Position numbers and translations under genes: made by a program | Part shown: positions 29,778-38,885 of the stretch, one piece after another | Layout of the letters: every line of letters starts with the position of its first letter | Numbering within the stretch: the stretch's first letter is position 1 | Source of the DNA: Gemmatimonadota bacterium | Lineage (GTDB): Bacteria > Gemmatimonadota > Gemmatimonadetes > Gemmatimonadales > Gemmatimonadaceae | Length of the DNA stretch: 42,517 bases | Reading direction: 5' to 3' | Assembly: GCA_021413975.1 (NCBI GenBank) | Contig: JAIOPJ010000017.1 | Location: 1 to 42,517, forward strand | Notes under the pieces: model-generated | The model's input: the letters and a program-made list of their open reading frames with translations, nothing else | Told to the model about the DNA's origin: nothing | Database searches by the model: none

Positions 29778-31438
29778 CGCGCTTCGTCGATCATCCGTGG
29801 CTGCTCGCGGTCGCGCTCCTGGGCGGGCTGTTCGCGGTCTTCGCCGTGTTCGCCGGGCACCGCCGGCGTCAGGAACGGCTCGCCCGCTTCGGATCGCCGG
29901 AGGCGCTGGTGCGGCTCGGGCCGCCGGGACTCTCCCTCGTGCCGCGGCTGCGTGCGCTCCGCCTCGCGGTCGCCTTCATGCTGCTGCTCGCGGGACTCGC
30001 CGCGCCGCGCTGGGGGCAGGGCAGCGCGGTGATCGACACCGAGGGCATCGACGTCGCGCTCGCGCTCGATGTCTCGCTCTCGATGCTCGCCGAGGACGAG
30101 CGGCCCAGCCGGCTGGAGCGCATGAAGCAGGAGGTGCGGCGCTTCCGCGCGAGCGCGCCCGGCGACCGCGTCGCGCTGATCGCGTTCGCGGGCCGCAGCT
30201 ACATCCTCTCGCCGCTCACGAGCGACGACGGCGCGCTCGAGCTCTTCCTCGAGAATCTCGATCCCACGATCGTCGGGCAGGTCGGCAGCGCGCTCGCGCC
30301 GCCGCTCAAGCAGGGGATCGACCTCCTCTCGGTCAGCCAGGGCGGGGCCGACCGCGCGCTCGTCGTGATGAGCGACGGCGAGGCATTCGACGACCATGCG
30401 GCCGCTCTGGCGCTCGCACGCGAAGCGAAAGCGAAGGGCATCCATCTCGTCACCGTGGGATTCGGCACGCCGGGGGGCGCGACGATCCCGATGCTCGAGA
30501 GCGGCGGCACCGAGGTCAAGCGCGACGCGGCCGGCGAGGTCGTCATCACGAAGTACGACGATGCGTTCCTCTCCGAGCTCGCCTCCGAGGCCGACGGGGA
30601 GTTCATCGCGGCCGACGCGAGCGACAAGGGCACGCGGGTGCGGCGGGCGCTCGCCCAGCTCGAGTCCACGCGGCGCGAGGAGGAGCAGAAGCTCGCGCGC
30701 CCGCTACGGTTCCAGTGGTTCGTCGGTCTCGCCGTCCTGCTGCTGCTGGTCGATGCCTGGCGGGCCGATGGTGGTCGTCTGCCGCGCCGGCGCGCGGCGA
30801 TCAGCGTCACCTTGCTGCTCGCACTGCTCGGCATCCCGACGCGCGCGCGCGCCCAGCGCGACGGTCTGGCCGAGGCGATCAGGTTGCACGAGGCGGGGCG
30901 GATCCTTCCGGCGATCAAGGCGTACCGCGGCGTGATTGCGGGCGGCGACCGCAGGCCGATCGTCCTGTACGATCTCGGGACGGCGTTGCTCGCCGCCGAT
31001 TCGCTCGCGGCGTCGATCGACGCCCTGGAGCGGGCGACCTTCACCCCCGACCCGGACCTCCGGTCGCGCGCGCTCTACAACCTCGGCACCGCGTACCTGA
31101 AGCAGGGCCTGCGCAGCGAGGGGGAACAGCGGAGCGGCGCACTGCGCAACGCACGGCGCGCCCTGCGGACCGTGCTCCTCGAGCGCCCCGGCGACCGCGA
31201 CGCCCAATGGAACTACGAACTCGCGCTGCGCGCTCCGCAGGGCGGGGGAGGCGGAGGCAGTCCGCAGCAGCCGCAGCAACCGGGGCAATCCCCACGCCAA
31301 CCGGAGCCGCAGGGAAGGATGTCGCGGCAGCAGGCTGAAGCGTTGCTCGACGCTGCCGCGCGTGAGGAGCGCGAGACCCAGTCGCGGCGTCAACGCGGGA
31401 GTCGCGGTCAGCGTGCCCCAGGGGAGAAGGACTGGTGA
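29774..31438 (+). CDS. BatB-BatC fusion: VWA domain plus TPR domain
   Basis: A 554-residue protein from ATG 29774. Residues 1-80 contain two membrane helices, then a VWA domain (about 92-285) with LALDVSLSMLAED, LIAFAGRSYILSPLTSD and VVMSDGEAFDDH, and a third helix at about 313-330. This is a complete BatB. Residues 341-360 (AAISVTLLLALLGIPTRARA, then Q361) look like a signal peptide and are followed by TPR-like repeats (about 361-460), a Gln/Pro linker and a basic tail, as in BatC. There is no stop between the parts, so the two usual genes are one here. It overlaps the next gene by 4 bases. Confidence 0.88.
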   Translation: MTRFVDHPWLLAVALLGGLFAVFAVFAGHRRRQERLARFGSPEALVRLGPPGLSLVPRLRALRLAVAFMLLLAGLAAPRWGQGSAVIDTEGIDVALALDVSLSMLAEDERPSRLERMKQEVRRFRASAPGDRVALIAFAGRSYILSPLTSDDGALELFLENLDPTIVGQVGSALAPPLKQGIDLLSVSQGGADRALVVMSDGEAFDDHAAALALAREAKAKGIHLVTVGFGTPGGATIPMLESGGTEVKRDAAGEVVITKYDDAFLSELASEADGEFIAADASDKGTRVRRALAQLESTRREEEQKLARPLRFQWFVGLAVLLLLVDAWRADGGRLPRRRAAISVTLLLALLGIPTRARAQRDGLAEAIRLHEAGRILPAIKAYRGVIAGGDRRPIVLYDLGTALLAADSLAASIDALERATFTPDPDLRSRALYNLGTAYLKQGLRSEGEQRSGALRNARRALRTVLLERPGDRDAQWNYELALRAPQGGGGGGSPQQPQQPGQSPRQPEPQGRMSRQQAEALLDAAAREERETQSRRQRGSRGQRAPGEKDW

Positions 31439-33480
31439 GCGCTCGGCGAACGGAGTCCTCCGTTTCCGTGTCGATCGTGACTCGGATCGCCGCCGTGTCG
31501 GTCGCGGTCCTCGTCCTCGCTTCGCGCGCGTTCGCGCAGGACGGTGTCGGGTTCCGCGCGTCCCTCACCCCCGACACGGTCTACGTCGGTCAGCAGGCGA
31601 CCTATCAGCTCTCGGTGAGCCTGCCGGCGGAGGTGCGTCAGCGACTTCGTCGCAATCCCGTCTTCATCCCGCCCGAAGCGCGCGCCATGCTCGCCTACGA
31701 GTTGCCGATGTCCAAGGGCGATCCGACGCGCGAGGGCTCCGAGGTGCATGTCTTCCGGCGCGCGCTGTTCCCGCTCACGCCCGGACGCTATGAGATCGCG
31801 CCGTCGCTCCTGACCTACGCGCTGCCGCAGAGCCCGAGCTTCTTCAGCAGGGAGGAGGAACGCACCCTCCGCTCGCAGTCGGTCCTCTTGATCGCGGTGG
31901 ACCCTCCCGCGACCGGCCGCCCGTCGAGCTGGCTCGGTGCGGTGGGAAACTGGCGGACGACCGCGCGCACGGACGTCCGCGAAGGGCGCGTGGGCGATCC
32001 CTTCGTGTTCACGCTGCGCGTGGAGGGCCTCGGCAACGCGACGCTCCTGCCGCGTCCTCCGCTCGCGATCGGCTGGGCCGACGTCGTCGCCGAGGACGAA
32101 CGGGTGGTGCTCGACACCACGCCGGTGGCGCTCGGCGGCTCGAAGGAGTTCTCCTGGCTCGTGACCCCGCGACGGGCGGGCGATCTCGAAGTGCCGGCCC
32201 TCGACTACAGCTACTTCGATCCCGTGGCGCGCCGCTACGCGGTCGCGCGCACGGCGGCGGTCGGAGTGCGCGTCCGGGCCGGCGATCTCGTGCAGGTGGA
32301 TCGACCGCGGTCCCCGGCGGCCCCCGACTCCCTCTTCGCGCTCAGGGCGCGCCTCGAGGGCGCCCGCCCGATCGCCTTGCGGCGCGGCACGCTCTGGGCC
32401 TGGCTCGCCCTGCTCGCGCCGTTGCTGTGGCTCTTCGCGTCGCGCGGGCGTCGGCGCGAGCGCGTTCTGCGACCGAGGACCACGCGCGAGCGCCTCGCCG
32501 ACGCCTCGGCGTCGAGCCCGGGCACGCTGCGCACCCTGTTCGACGCCGCGGTGCACGAGCGCACCGGCGTGCGCCTCGACGGCGCGACCGACGCCGGAGC
32601 ACTGGCCGCCGCCTTGCGCCGCGAAGGCGTGACGCCCGAGACCGCGAAGGACGCCGAGCATCTGCGCGATGCACTCGACGTCGCGGCCTACGCGCGGGGT
32701 GCGCGCGCGAGCGACCTGCGCGAGCGCGTGCGCCTGATGCTCGACCGGATCGGCGCCGAGGCCAGACGGCGCACGTCGCTCCTGCTCCTCGCGGCCCTGC
32801 TGCTCGCGGGCGGGGCCGTCGTCGCGCAGGAGTCGAATGAGGCGCTCGTCGCCTTCTCTCAGGGGCAGACCGCGTACGCGGGACGGGACTTCGCGCGCGC
32901 GCGCGATGCGTTCCTCGAGGCGTCGCGCCTCGCCCCTCGTGATCCCGCCGCGTGGGCGAACCTCGGGACCGCCGCCTGGCAGGCGGCCGACACGGCCGGC
33001 GCGGTGCTCGGGTGGCAGCGCGCGCTCCGACTCGATCCCCTTGCGTCAGATCTCAGGGACCGGCTCGCGCGCGTGCGCGCGCCGCAGGATCGGGGCGCCG
33101 CCAACGTCTGGCCGGTTCCGCCCCTTCCCGTCGCCACGCTCGCCCTCGTGCTCTGGTGGGCCGCCTGGCTGGCACTCGCGCTGGCCGCGCGACGCGGTCC
33201 CGTCGGCGCGCTCTGGTTGCTGCTCGCGCCGTCGGTCCTGCTCATCGGCGCTGCGGCCGTGGTGGAGTCCCGGCTCCGCGCCGACGATCTGGTGGTGATC
33301 GCGACTGCCGCACCGCTGCGCGCGCTGCCGGCGCTCGGGGCCGAGGCCGGGTCGGTGCCCTTGGTCGGTGAGGTCGTCACGGTCCTCGAGCACCGCGGCG
33401 TGTGGGTCCGCATCTCGCTCGACGCCGGTCGGCAGGGGTGGTATCCCGCCGAGCGTACCTATCCGCTCGTGCGCGATTGA
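31435..33480 (+). CDS. BatD-BatE fusion: beta-domain protein plus TPR/SH3 protein
   Basis: A 681-residue protein from GTG 31435. Residues 1-34 are a signal peptide ending AFAQ. Beta domains follow to about 285 (LTPDTVYVGQQATYQLSVSL, VGDPFVFTLRVEG), then a membrane helix at about 319-335 and a cytoplasmic helical region to 445: a BatD. Residues 448-464 are again signal-like (LLLLAALLLAGGAVVA, then Q465), followed by a TPR unit (GRDFARARDAFLEASRLAPRDPAAWANLGTAA... region), two helices (565-585, 590-610) and an SH3-like end with VTVLEHRGVWVRISLDAGRQGWYP. That is the BatE layout. It is the last gene of the Bat block. Confidence 0.85.
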   Translation: MSARRTESSVSVSIVTRIAAVSVAVLVLASRAFAQDGVGFRASLTPDTVYVGQQATYQLSVSLPAEVRQRLRRNPVFIPPEARAMLAYELPMSKGDPTREGSEVHVFRRALFPLTPGRYEIAPSLLTYALPQSPSFFSREEERTLRSQSVLLIAVDPPATGRPSSWLGAVGNWRTTARTDVREGRVGDPFVFTLRVEGLGNATLLPRPPLAIGWADVVAEDERVVLDTTPVALGGSKEFSWLVTPRRAGDLEVPALDYSYFDPVARRYAVARTAAVGVRVRAGDLVQVDRPRSPAAPDSLFALRARLEGARPIALRRGTLWAWLALLAPLLWLFASRGRRRERVLRPRTTRERLADASASSPGTLRTLFDAAVHERTGVRLDGATDAGALAAALRREGVTPETAKDAEHLRDALDVAAYARGARASDLRERVRLMLDRIGAEARRRTSLLLLAALLLAGGAVVAQESNEALVAFSQGQTAYAGRDFARARDAFLEASRLAPRDPAAWANLGTAAWQAADTAGAVLGWQRALRLDPLASDLRDRLARVRAPQDRGAANVWPVPPLPVATLALVLWWAAWLALALAARRGPVGALWLLLAPSVLLIGAAAVVESRLRADDLVVIATAAPLRALPALGAEAGSVPLVGEVVTVLEHRGVWVRISLDAGRQGWYPAERTYPLVRD

Positions 33481-33511
33481 CCCGCGTCTCCCGCGCGCGG
33501 AGATTCCGGTC

Positions 33512-35266
33512 GTGAACTCCATCGTCAGCACGCCAACCATCGCGGTGCTCGCGAGCGACGTCGCCGACCGCATCGCGGCGGGCGAGGTCGTGGAACGGCC
33601 GGCGTCGGTCGTGAAGGAACTCGTCGAGAACGCGCTCGATGCCGGCGCGACGTCGGTCGACGTGGATCTGCGCGAAGGCGGGCGCGCGTCGATCCGCGTG
33701 AGCGACGACGGCCATGGCATGGACCGCGCGAACGCCGCGCGCGCCGTGGAGCGCCATGCCACGAGCAAGATCCGCGATGCCGAGGATCTCGTGGGGGTCG
33801 CCAGCTTCGGCTTCCGGGGCGAAGCGCTGCCGGCGATCGGTTCCGTCTCGCATCTCACGATCGAGACCGCGACCGACGACGGCGCCGGCGTGACGGTCGA
33901 AGTCTCGGGCGGCATCCTCGCGGGCGTGCGTGGCGCCGCGCGCCAACGCGGGACGTCGGTCACCGTGGCGTCGCTCTTCTACAACACGCCGGCCCGCCAG
34001 AAATTCCTCCGCGGCGCGCGCTCCGAGTGGCGCGCCGTGTCCGAGACCCTCACCACGCTCGCACTCGTCCGCCGCGACGTGCGCTTCACGGTCTCGCATG
34101 ACGGCAAGGAGCAGATGCGCCTGCCCGTCGCCGCGTCGCTGCGCGTCCGCGTCGCGGCCCTCTGGGGGAACGAGGTCGCTGAACGCCTCGTCGCGGTCGA
34201 CGACGTCTCCGGTGCCATCCGCGTGTCGGGACTCGTCGAGCGCCCGACCGATGTGGGCACCGCCGGACGGCGCGTCTTCGTCACCGTGAACGGTCGCGCC
34301 GTGCGCGACACCGGCATGGTGCGGGCCGCCGAGGCGGCCTACCGCACGACGATCTCGGCGGGACTCCGGCCGAGCGTCCTCCTCGAGATCGAGCTGCCGG
34401 GCGGCGAGGTCGACGTGAACGTGCACCCGGCGAAGGCCGAGGTGCGGTTCCGCGACCGGTGGACCGTCGAGCGTGCCGTCGAACGGGCGGTGCGCCGTTC
34501 CCTCGGCACCGAGGACTCCGCGGCCGCGGTCGGGTACGTGCGGCATTTCCTCCCGACGGAGCCCGCCTTCGGATCGCCGTTGGGCGTCGAGTCGTTGCGG
34601 GACACGCCGGTCGCTGCGCCCGCGCCGCTCCTCGATGCCGTGGTGCCGGTCGCCGACTCGGCGTCCGCCGCCACGACCGCCGCAGCCGAGCAGATCCTCG
34701 TGCCGCCGCTCTCGCAGTTCCATCGCACCTACATCACCTTCGAGCGCCCCGACGCACTCGTGCTGATCGACCAGCACTCGGCCCACGAACGCGTGCTCTA
34801 CGAGCGGTTCATGCAGGCGCTCGAGGGCGGACAGTCGTCGTCGCAGCGGTTGCTCTTCCCGCTCACGCTGCATCTCGCGCCGGCCGAAGCCGAGGCGTTC
34901 GAGGAGAGCCGCGCGCTCTTCGCACAACTCGGCTACGAGGCCGAGGCGTTCGGCGGCTCGAGCATCGTCGTGCATGCGGTGCCTGCGCCGCACCCGCGCT
35001 TCGACGCCGAGCGCTGCCTCCGCGACTCGCTCGCGGCGCTCACCGGCGACCGGTCGGCCAGCACCATCGCCAAGCACGAGCGCCTCGCCGCGACGGTCGC
35101 CTGCAAGGCCGCGATCAAGTCGGGCGACCTCCTCGCGCCCGAGGAGATGCGGGCCCTCTACGTCGCGCTCGCGCGCACCACGCTGCCGGCGCACGACGTG
35201 CATGGCCGTGCGACGATCCTGCAACTCGGCTGGGATGAGCTCGATCGACGATTCGGCCGCCGGTAG
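33512..35266 (+). CDS. mutL: DNA mismatch repair protein MutL
   Basis: A 584-residue protein. I used GTG 33512 (GGAG about 9 bases upstream), since the longer frame from 33368 runs back into the Bat gene. The GHKL ATPase domain has ADRIAAGEVVERPASVVKEL, NALDAGA, DDGHGM and FGFRGEALPAI, then RGTSVTVASLFYNTPARQKFL. The C-terminal dimer domain has DQHSAHERVLYERF (420-433), close to the metal-binding DQHA-x2-E-x4-E motif. The later Cys-Pro-His-Gly-Arg-Pro motif reads DVHGRA (562-567), so Cys and both Pro are lost. It overlaps miaA by 32 bases. No mutS is in the window. Confidence 0.95.
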   Translation: MNSIVSTPTIAVLASDVADRIAAGEVVERPASVVKELVENALDAGATSVDVDLREGGRASIRVSDDGHGMDRANAARAVERHATSKIRDAEDLVGVASFGFRGEALPAIGSVSHLTIETATDDGAGVTVEVSGGILAGVRGAARQRGTSVTVASLFYNTPARQKFLRGARSEWRAVSETLTTLALVRRDVRFTVSHDGKEQMRLPVAASLRVRVAALWGNEVAERLVAVDDVSGAIRVSGLVERPTDVGTAGRRVFVTVNGRAVRDTGMVRAAEAAYRTTISAGLRPSVLLEIELPGGEVDVNVHPAKAEVRFRDRWTVERAVERAVRRSLGTEDSAAAVGYVRHFLPTEPAFGSPLGVESLRDTPVAAPAPLLDAVVPVADSASAATTAAAEQILVPPLSQFHRTYITFERPDALVLIDQHSAHERVLYERFMQALEGGQSSSQRLLFPLTLHLAPAEAEAFEESRALFAQLGYEAEAFGGSSIVVHAVPAPHPRFDAERCLRDSLAALTGDRSASTIAKHERLAATVACKAAIKSGDLLAPEEMRALYVALARTTLPAHDVHGRATILQLGWDELDRRFGRR

Positions 35267-36179
35267 GGCGCCGGTACGCATCGTCGCCGGGCCGACCGGG
35301 GCGGGCAAGTCCGCGCTCGCCCTCGAACTCGCCGAGCGGCATGGCGCGCTGATCGTCAGCGCGGATTCGCGACAGATCTACGTCGGCTTCAACGTCGGCA
35401 CGGCCGCCCCGTCGGTCTGGGATCGCGTCCGCGTGATGCACCGGGGCATCGGTTATGTCGAGGCGACCGAGCGCTGGTCGGCCGCACGCTGGGCGGAGGA
35501 TGCCTCGGGCTGGATCGCCGAGGCGACCGCGCGCGGCCAGCCGGTCATCATCGTCGGCGGCACCGGCCTCTGGATCCGTGCGCTGATCCAACCGCTCGCC
35601 GACGAGCCGGCGATGGACCCGGAGCGCCGCGCGGCGCTGCGCGACGCGTTCGGCGCGCTCGACACGCCGACGCTCCGGCGCTGGGTCGAGGCGCTGGACC
35701 CGACCCGGGCCGCACTCGGTCGGACGCAGCTCCTCCGGGCAGCCGAGATCGCGCTGCTCACCGGCACCCGCGCGAGCGATTGGCACACCGCCGGGTCCGC
35801 GAAGCCGCGCCGGCGGGCCCGGTGGCTGATCGTCGATCCGCAGGCGGCGCTCCATGAGCGCCTGGCCGCCCGATTCGACCAGATGCTCGCCGAGGGGTGG
35901 ACCGACGAGGTGGAAGCGCTGAGCCGCGTGATCCCGCCGGAGGCGCCGGCGTGGAACGCTTGCGGGTATCGGGAGATTCGTGGGTGGCTGGAGGGTCACT
36001 GCACGGCCGCGGCCGCCCGCGAAGCCGTGTTGATCCGGACGAGACAGTACGCCAAGCGTCAGCGCACCTGGTTCCGTAATCAACTGCAGGGCGAGTCGGA
36101 GGTCCTCCGGCTCGACCCACGCGACACCGACGCGATCGAGCGCGCGGATCGATGGCTCTTCGACGGGGGTCCCACGTGA
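35235..36179 (+). CDS. miaA: tRNA dimethylallyltransferase
   Basis: A 314-residue enzyme that adds a dimethylallyl group to A37 of tRNAs reading U-starting codons. The P-loop is GPTGAGKSALAL (residues 19-30), with SADSRQIYVGFNVGTAAP and IIVGGTGLWIRALI. The C-terminal tRNA-binding region has GYREIRG and RTRQYAKRQRTWFR, both diagnostic of MiaA. ATG 35235 lies inside the mutL end, an arrangement also common elsewhere (mutL-miaA). No strong Shine-Dalgarno is seen, so coupling to mutL translation is likely. The stop overlaps the bshA GTG. Confidence 0.94.
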   Translation: MSSIDDSAAGRAPVRIVAGPTGAGKSALALELAERHGALIVSADSRQIYVGFNVGTAAPSVWDRVRVMHRGIGYVEATERWSAARWAEDASGWIAEATARGQPVIIVGGTGLWIRALIQPLADEPAMDPERRAALRDAFGALDTPTLRRWVEALDPTRAALGRTQLLRAAEIALLTGTRASDWHTAGSAKPRRRARWLIVDPQAALHERLAARFDQMLAEGWTDEVEALSRVIPPEAPAWNACGYREIRGWLEGHCTAAAAREAVLIRTRQYAKRQRTWFRNQLQGESEVLRLDPRDTDAIERADRWLFDGGPT

Positions 36180-37309
36180 AGGTCGGCATCACCTGCTATC
36201 CGACGTATGGCGGCTCGGGCGCCGTCGCGACCGAACTCGGCATCGCACTCGCGGCACGCGGGCACGAGGTGCACTTCATCTCGTACGAGCATCCGTTCCG
36301 GCTGCCGCACTTCCTGCCGAGGGTCTACTTCCACGAAGTGAGCATCGGGAACTACCCGCTGTTCGAGTATCCGCCCTACGACCTCGCGCTGGCGGTGCGG
36401 ATGCATGATGTCGTGCTCTCGCACGGACTCGACCTCCTGCACGTGCACTATGCGATCCCGCATGCCACCAGCGCCTGGATCGCCAAGGAGATGCTGCGCG
36501 AGCAGGGCCGCAAGCTCCCGGTCGTGACCACGCTCCACGGGACCGACATCACGATCGTGGGGCAGGACCACTCGTACCACGCGATCACGAAGTTCAGCAT
36601 CGAACGGTCCGATCGCATCACCGCCGTCTCGCAGTGGCTCAAGGACGAGACCATCAAGGCCTTCGGCTGCGGGAACTGCCGCGTGGACGTCATCCCGAAC
36701 TTCGTCGATCCGACGATCTTCGATCGCGCGAGGCACGGCGCCGGTCTCCGTCAGGAGCTCGGTGGCGGGAAGCCGGTGCTGATGCACATCTCCAACTTCC
36801 GTCCCGTCAAGCGCGTGCGCGACGTGGTGCGCGTGTTCGCCAAGGTGCGCGAGCGTGTTCCCTGCGTCCTCGTCATGGTGGGTGACGGCCCCGATCGGGG
36901 TGCCGCCGAGGAGGAGGCCCGGAGCCTCGGGGTGAGCGCCGACGTGCGGTTCCTGGGCAAGATCGACGCGGTCGCTCCGTTGCTCGCGGCCGCCGACGTG
37001 TACGTCTTCCCGTCGGAGAGCGAGAGCTTCGGCCTGAGCGCCCTCGAGGCGCTCGCGAGCGGCGTGCCGGTCGTCGCCGCCCGCGTGGGCGGCCTGCCCG
37101 ACGTCGTCCGCGACGGTGTGACCGGCGCGCTCCTCCCGCTCGGCGACGTGGACGGCATGGCCGACGCGGTCGTGGGCTTCCTCGACCCGGTCCGCTGGGC
37201 CGGCGCGAGCAAGGCGGCGCAGGAGGATGCCCACGCCCGGTTCGCCACCGCCGACGTGGTGGCGCGGTACGAACGGCTCTACGCCGAGGCGTTGGAGCAG
37301 GTCCGTTGA
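36176..37309 (+). CDS. bshA: BshA-type glycosyltransferase (N-acetylglucosaminyl-malate synthase)
   Basis: A 377-residue GT4-family enzyme. GTG 36176 overlaps the miaA stop and gives the standard BshA start, MKVGITCYPTYGGSGAVATE, so the longer frame from 36152 is not used. Other BshA segments are HEVHFISYEHPFRLPHF, VYFHEVSIGNYPLFEYPPYDLAL and HVHYAIPHATSAW, then HGTDITIVGQDHSY, and the C-terminal donor site SESESFGLSALEALASGVPVV. BshA joins UDP-GlcNAc and malate in the first step of bacillithiol synthesis. The steps BshB and BshC are not in the window, so making bacillithiol is inferred. Confidence 0.9.
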   Translation: MKVGITCYPTYGGSGAVATELGIALAARGHEVHFISYEHPFRLPHFLPRVYFHEVSIGNYPLFEYPPYDLALAVRMHDVVLSHGLDLLHVHYAIPHATSAWIAKEMLREQGRKLPVVTTLHGTDITIVGQDHSYHAITKFSIERSDRITAVSQWLKDETIKAFGCGNCRVDVIPNFVDPTIFDRARHGAGLRQELGGGKPVLMHISNFRPVKRVRDVVRVFAKVRERVPCVLVMVGDGPDRGAAEEEARSLGVSADVRFLGKIDAVAPLLAAADVYVFPSESESFGLSALEALASGVPVVAARVGGLPDVVRDGVTGALLPLGDVDGMADAVVGFLDPVRWAGASKAAQEDAHARFATADVVARYERLYAEALEQVR

Positions 37310-37328
37310 CGCCGCGATAGCTTTGGGG

Positions 37329-38147
37329 ATGAACGAACCGACCATCTTCCAGGCCTTCGTCCTGGGTGCGCTGCAGGGACTCACCGAGTTCCTCCCCGTC
37401 TCGAGCTCGGCGCACCTCGCCCTCACGCCGTGGGTCTTCGGCTGGGCCCCCGCGGGGCTCGGCTTCGACCTCTCGCTGCACGTCGGCACGTTGATCACGC
37501 TCGCCTGGTACTTCCGGGCCGAGTGGCGTGCCCTGTTCCTCGGCGGCATCACGCTGCTGCGCAACCGGAAGGTCGTCGACGACCCGTCGCGACGCGCCTG
37601 GTTCATCGTCCTCGCGACGATCCCGGCGGCGATCGCCGGGGTGTTGCTCGAGGACTACGCGGAGACCGTCTTCCGCGCCCCCATCATCACCGCCGTGGCG
37701 TTGATCGTCATGGGTGCGGTGCTCTGGCTGGTGGACGCGCGTGTCGCGAAGTTGCGCGACCGTTCGTCCATGACGTGGCGCGACTCCCTCCTGATCGGCT
37801 GCGCCCAGATGCTCGCCCTGGTGCCGGGCGTCTCGCGCAGCGGGTCGACCATCACGGCGGGGCGCGCCCTCGGCTTCGACCGGACCGCCGCAGCCGTCTT
37901 CAGCTTCCTGATGTCGATGCCGATCATCCTCGCGGCCGCGATCCTCAAGGTCCCTGACGCGGTGCGCGAGACCGGGTTCTCCATCCCGCTGCTGGTCGGC
38001 GTGGCGACGGCCGCGATCTCGAGCTGGCTCGCGATCGCGGTGCTGCTACGTTACGTCTCGCACCGCGGCTACGGGATCTTCGCGATCTATCGCTTCGCGC
38101 TCGGCGCCGTCATCATCGGTCTCGTCGTCACGCGGGGTGGCTGGTGA
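37329..38147 (+). CDS. uppP: Undecaprenyl-diphosphatase UppP (BacA)
   Basis: A 272-residue membrane enzyme that removes a phosphate from undecaprenyl diphosphate and recycles the lipid carrier for cell-wall synthesis; overexpression gives bacitracin resistance. Motifs are GALQGLTEFLPVSSSAHLAL near the N-terminus and LVPGVSRSGSTITAGR in the middle, holding the catalytic Glu, Ser and Arg residues. About seven to eight hydrophobic helices are visible. ATG 37329 is chosen over the longer frame from 37227, which lies in the bshA end. No Shine-Dalgarno is present; TAGCTT lies 5 bases upstream. It overlaps birA by 4 bases. Confidence 0.95.
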   Translation: MNEPTIFQAFVLGALQGLTEFLPVSSSAHLALTPWVFGWAPAGLGFDLSLHVGTLITLAWYFRAEWRALFLGGITLLRNRKVVDDPSRRAWFIVLATIPAAIAGVLLEDYAETVFRAPIITAVALIVMGAVLWLVDARVAKLRDRSSMTWRDSLLIGCAQMLALVPGVSRSGSTITAGRALGFDRTAAAVFSFLMSMPIILAAAILKVPDAVRETGFSIPLLVGVATAAISSWLAIAVLLRYVSHRGYGIFAIYRFALGAVIIGLVVTRGGW

Positions 38148-38875
38148 CCTGGATGGGGCTGCCGGACGCCGTCATCGCGGCGCGGCTCGACCTGCCTCGC
38201 GTCGCCGCGTACACGAGCCTGGCGAGCACCATGGACGTCGCGCATGCGCTCGCGGCCGACGGCGCCGCGGCCGGAACGCTGGTGATCGCCGAGGAGCAGA
38301 CGGCGGGGCGGGGCCGTGGAGGTCGCGCCTGGACCTCGTGCCGCGCGGACGGACTCTGGATGACGCTCATCGAGCGCCCGCGGACCGCCGGCGCGCTCGA
38401 CGTGCTCTCGCTTCGCGTCGGGCTCCATCTCGCGCCGGTGCTCGAGCGATGGTCGCGCGCGCCCATCCGGCTCAAGTGGCCGAACGACCTGTACATCGGC
38501 CCCCGCAAGCTCGCCGGCATCCTGATCGAGGCACGCTGGCGTGGAGCACATCCGGACTGGGTCGCGATCGGACTCGGCATCAATCTCGCCGCGCCCGCTT
38601 CGCTGCCCGACGCGATCGGCCTGGACGGTGCCGATGCCGAGGTGGTGCTCGCCGAGGTGATCCCCGCCGTGCGTGCCGCTGCCTTCGCCAGCGGTCCGCT
38701 CACCGCGCACGAGTTGAGCGAGTTCGCGCGCCGCGACCTCGCGGTCGGTCAGCGCGTCTCGTTGCCGGCCGACGGTCTCGTGCGCGGGATCTCGCCCACC
38801 GGGGAGCTGCTGCTCGACACGCCCGCCGGAGTGGCACCCTTCCGCAGCGGTTCGCTCGTCTTCGCCAACACCTGA
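38144..38875 (+). CDS. birA: Biotin-[acetyl-CoA-carboxylase] ligase (BirA, class I)
   Basis: A 243-residue protein from GTG 38144. It makes biotinyl-AMP and transfers biotin to a carboxylase carrier lysine. Motifs are STMDVA, then VIAEEQTAGRGRGGRAW (biotin/ATP loop), and IRLKWPNDLYIGPRKLAGIL. GLGINL and a C-terminal SH3-like part (LPADGLVRGISPTGELLLDT) complete the fold. It lacks the N-terminal DNA-binding helix-turn-helix of E. coli BirA, so it is probably an enzyme only. coaX follows 10 bases later, a common pairing. Confidence 0.93.
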   Translation: MTWMGLPDAVIAARLDLPRVAAYTSLASTMDVAHALAADGAAAGTLVIAEEQTAGRGRGGRAWTSCRADGLWMTLIERPRTAGALDVLSLRVGLHLAPVLERWSRAPIRLKWPNDLYIGPRKLAGILIEARWRGAHPDWVAIGLGINLAAPASLPDAIGLDGADAEVVLAEVIPAVRAAAFASGPLTAHELSEFARRDLAVGQRVSLPADGLVRGISPTGELLLDTPAGVAPFRSGSLVFANT

Positions 38876-38885
38876 GGGTCCCCCG

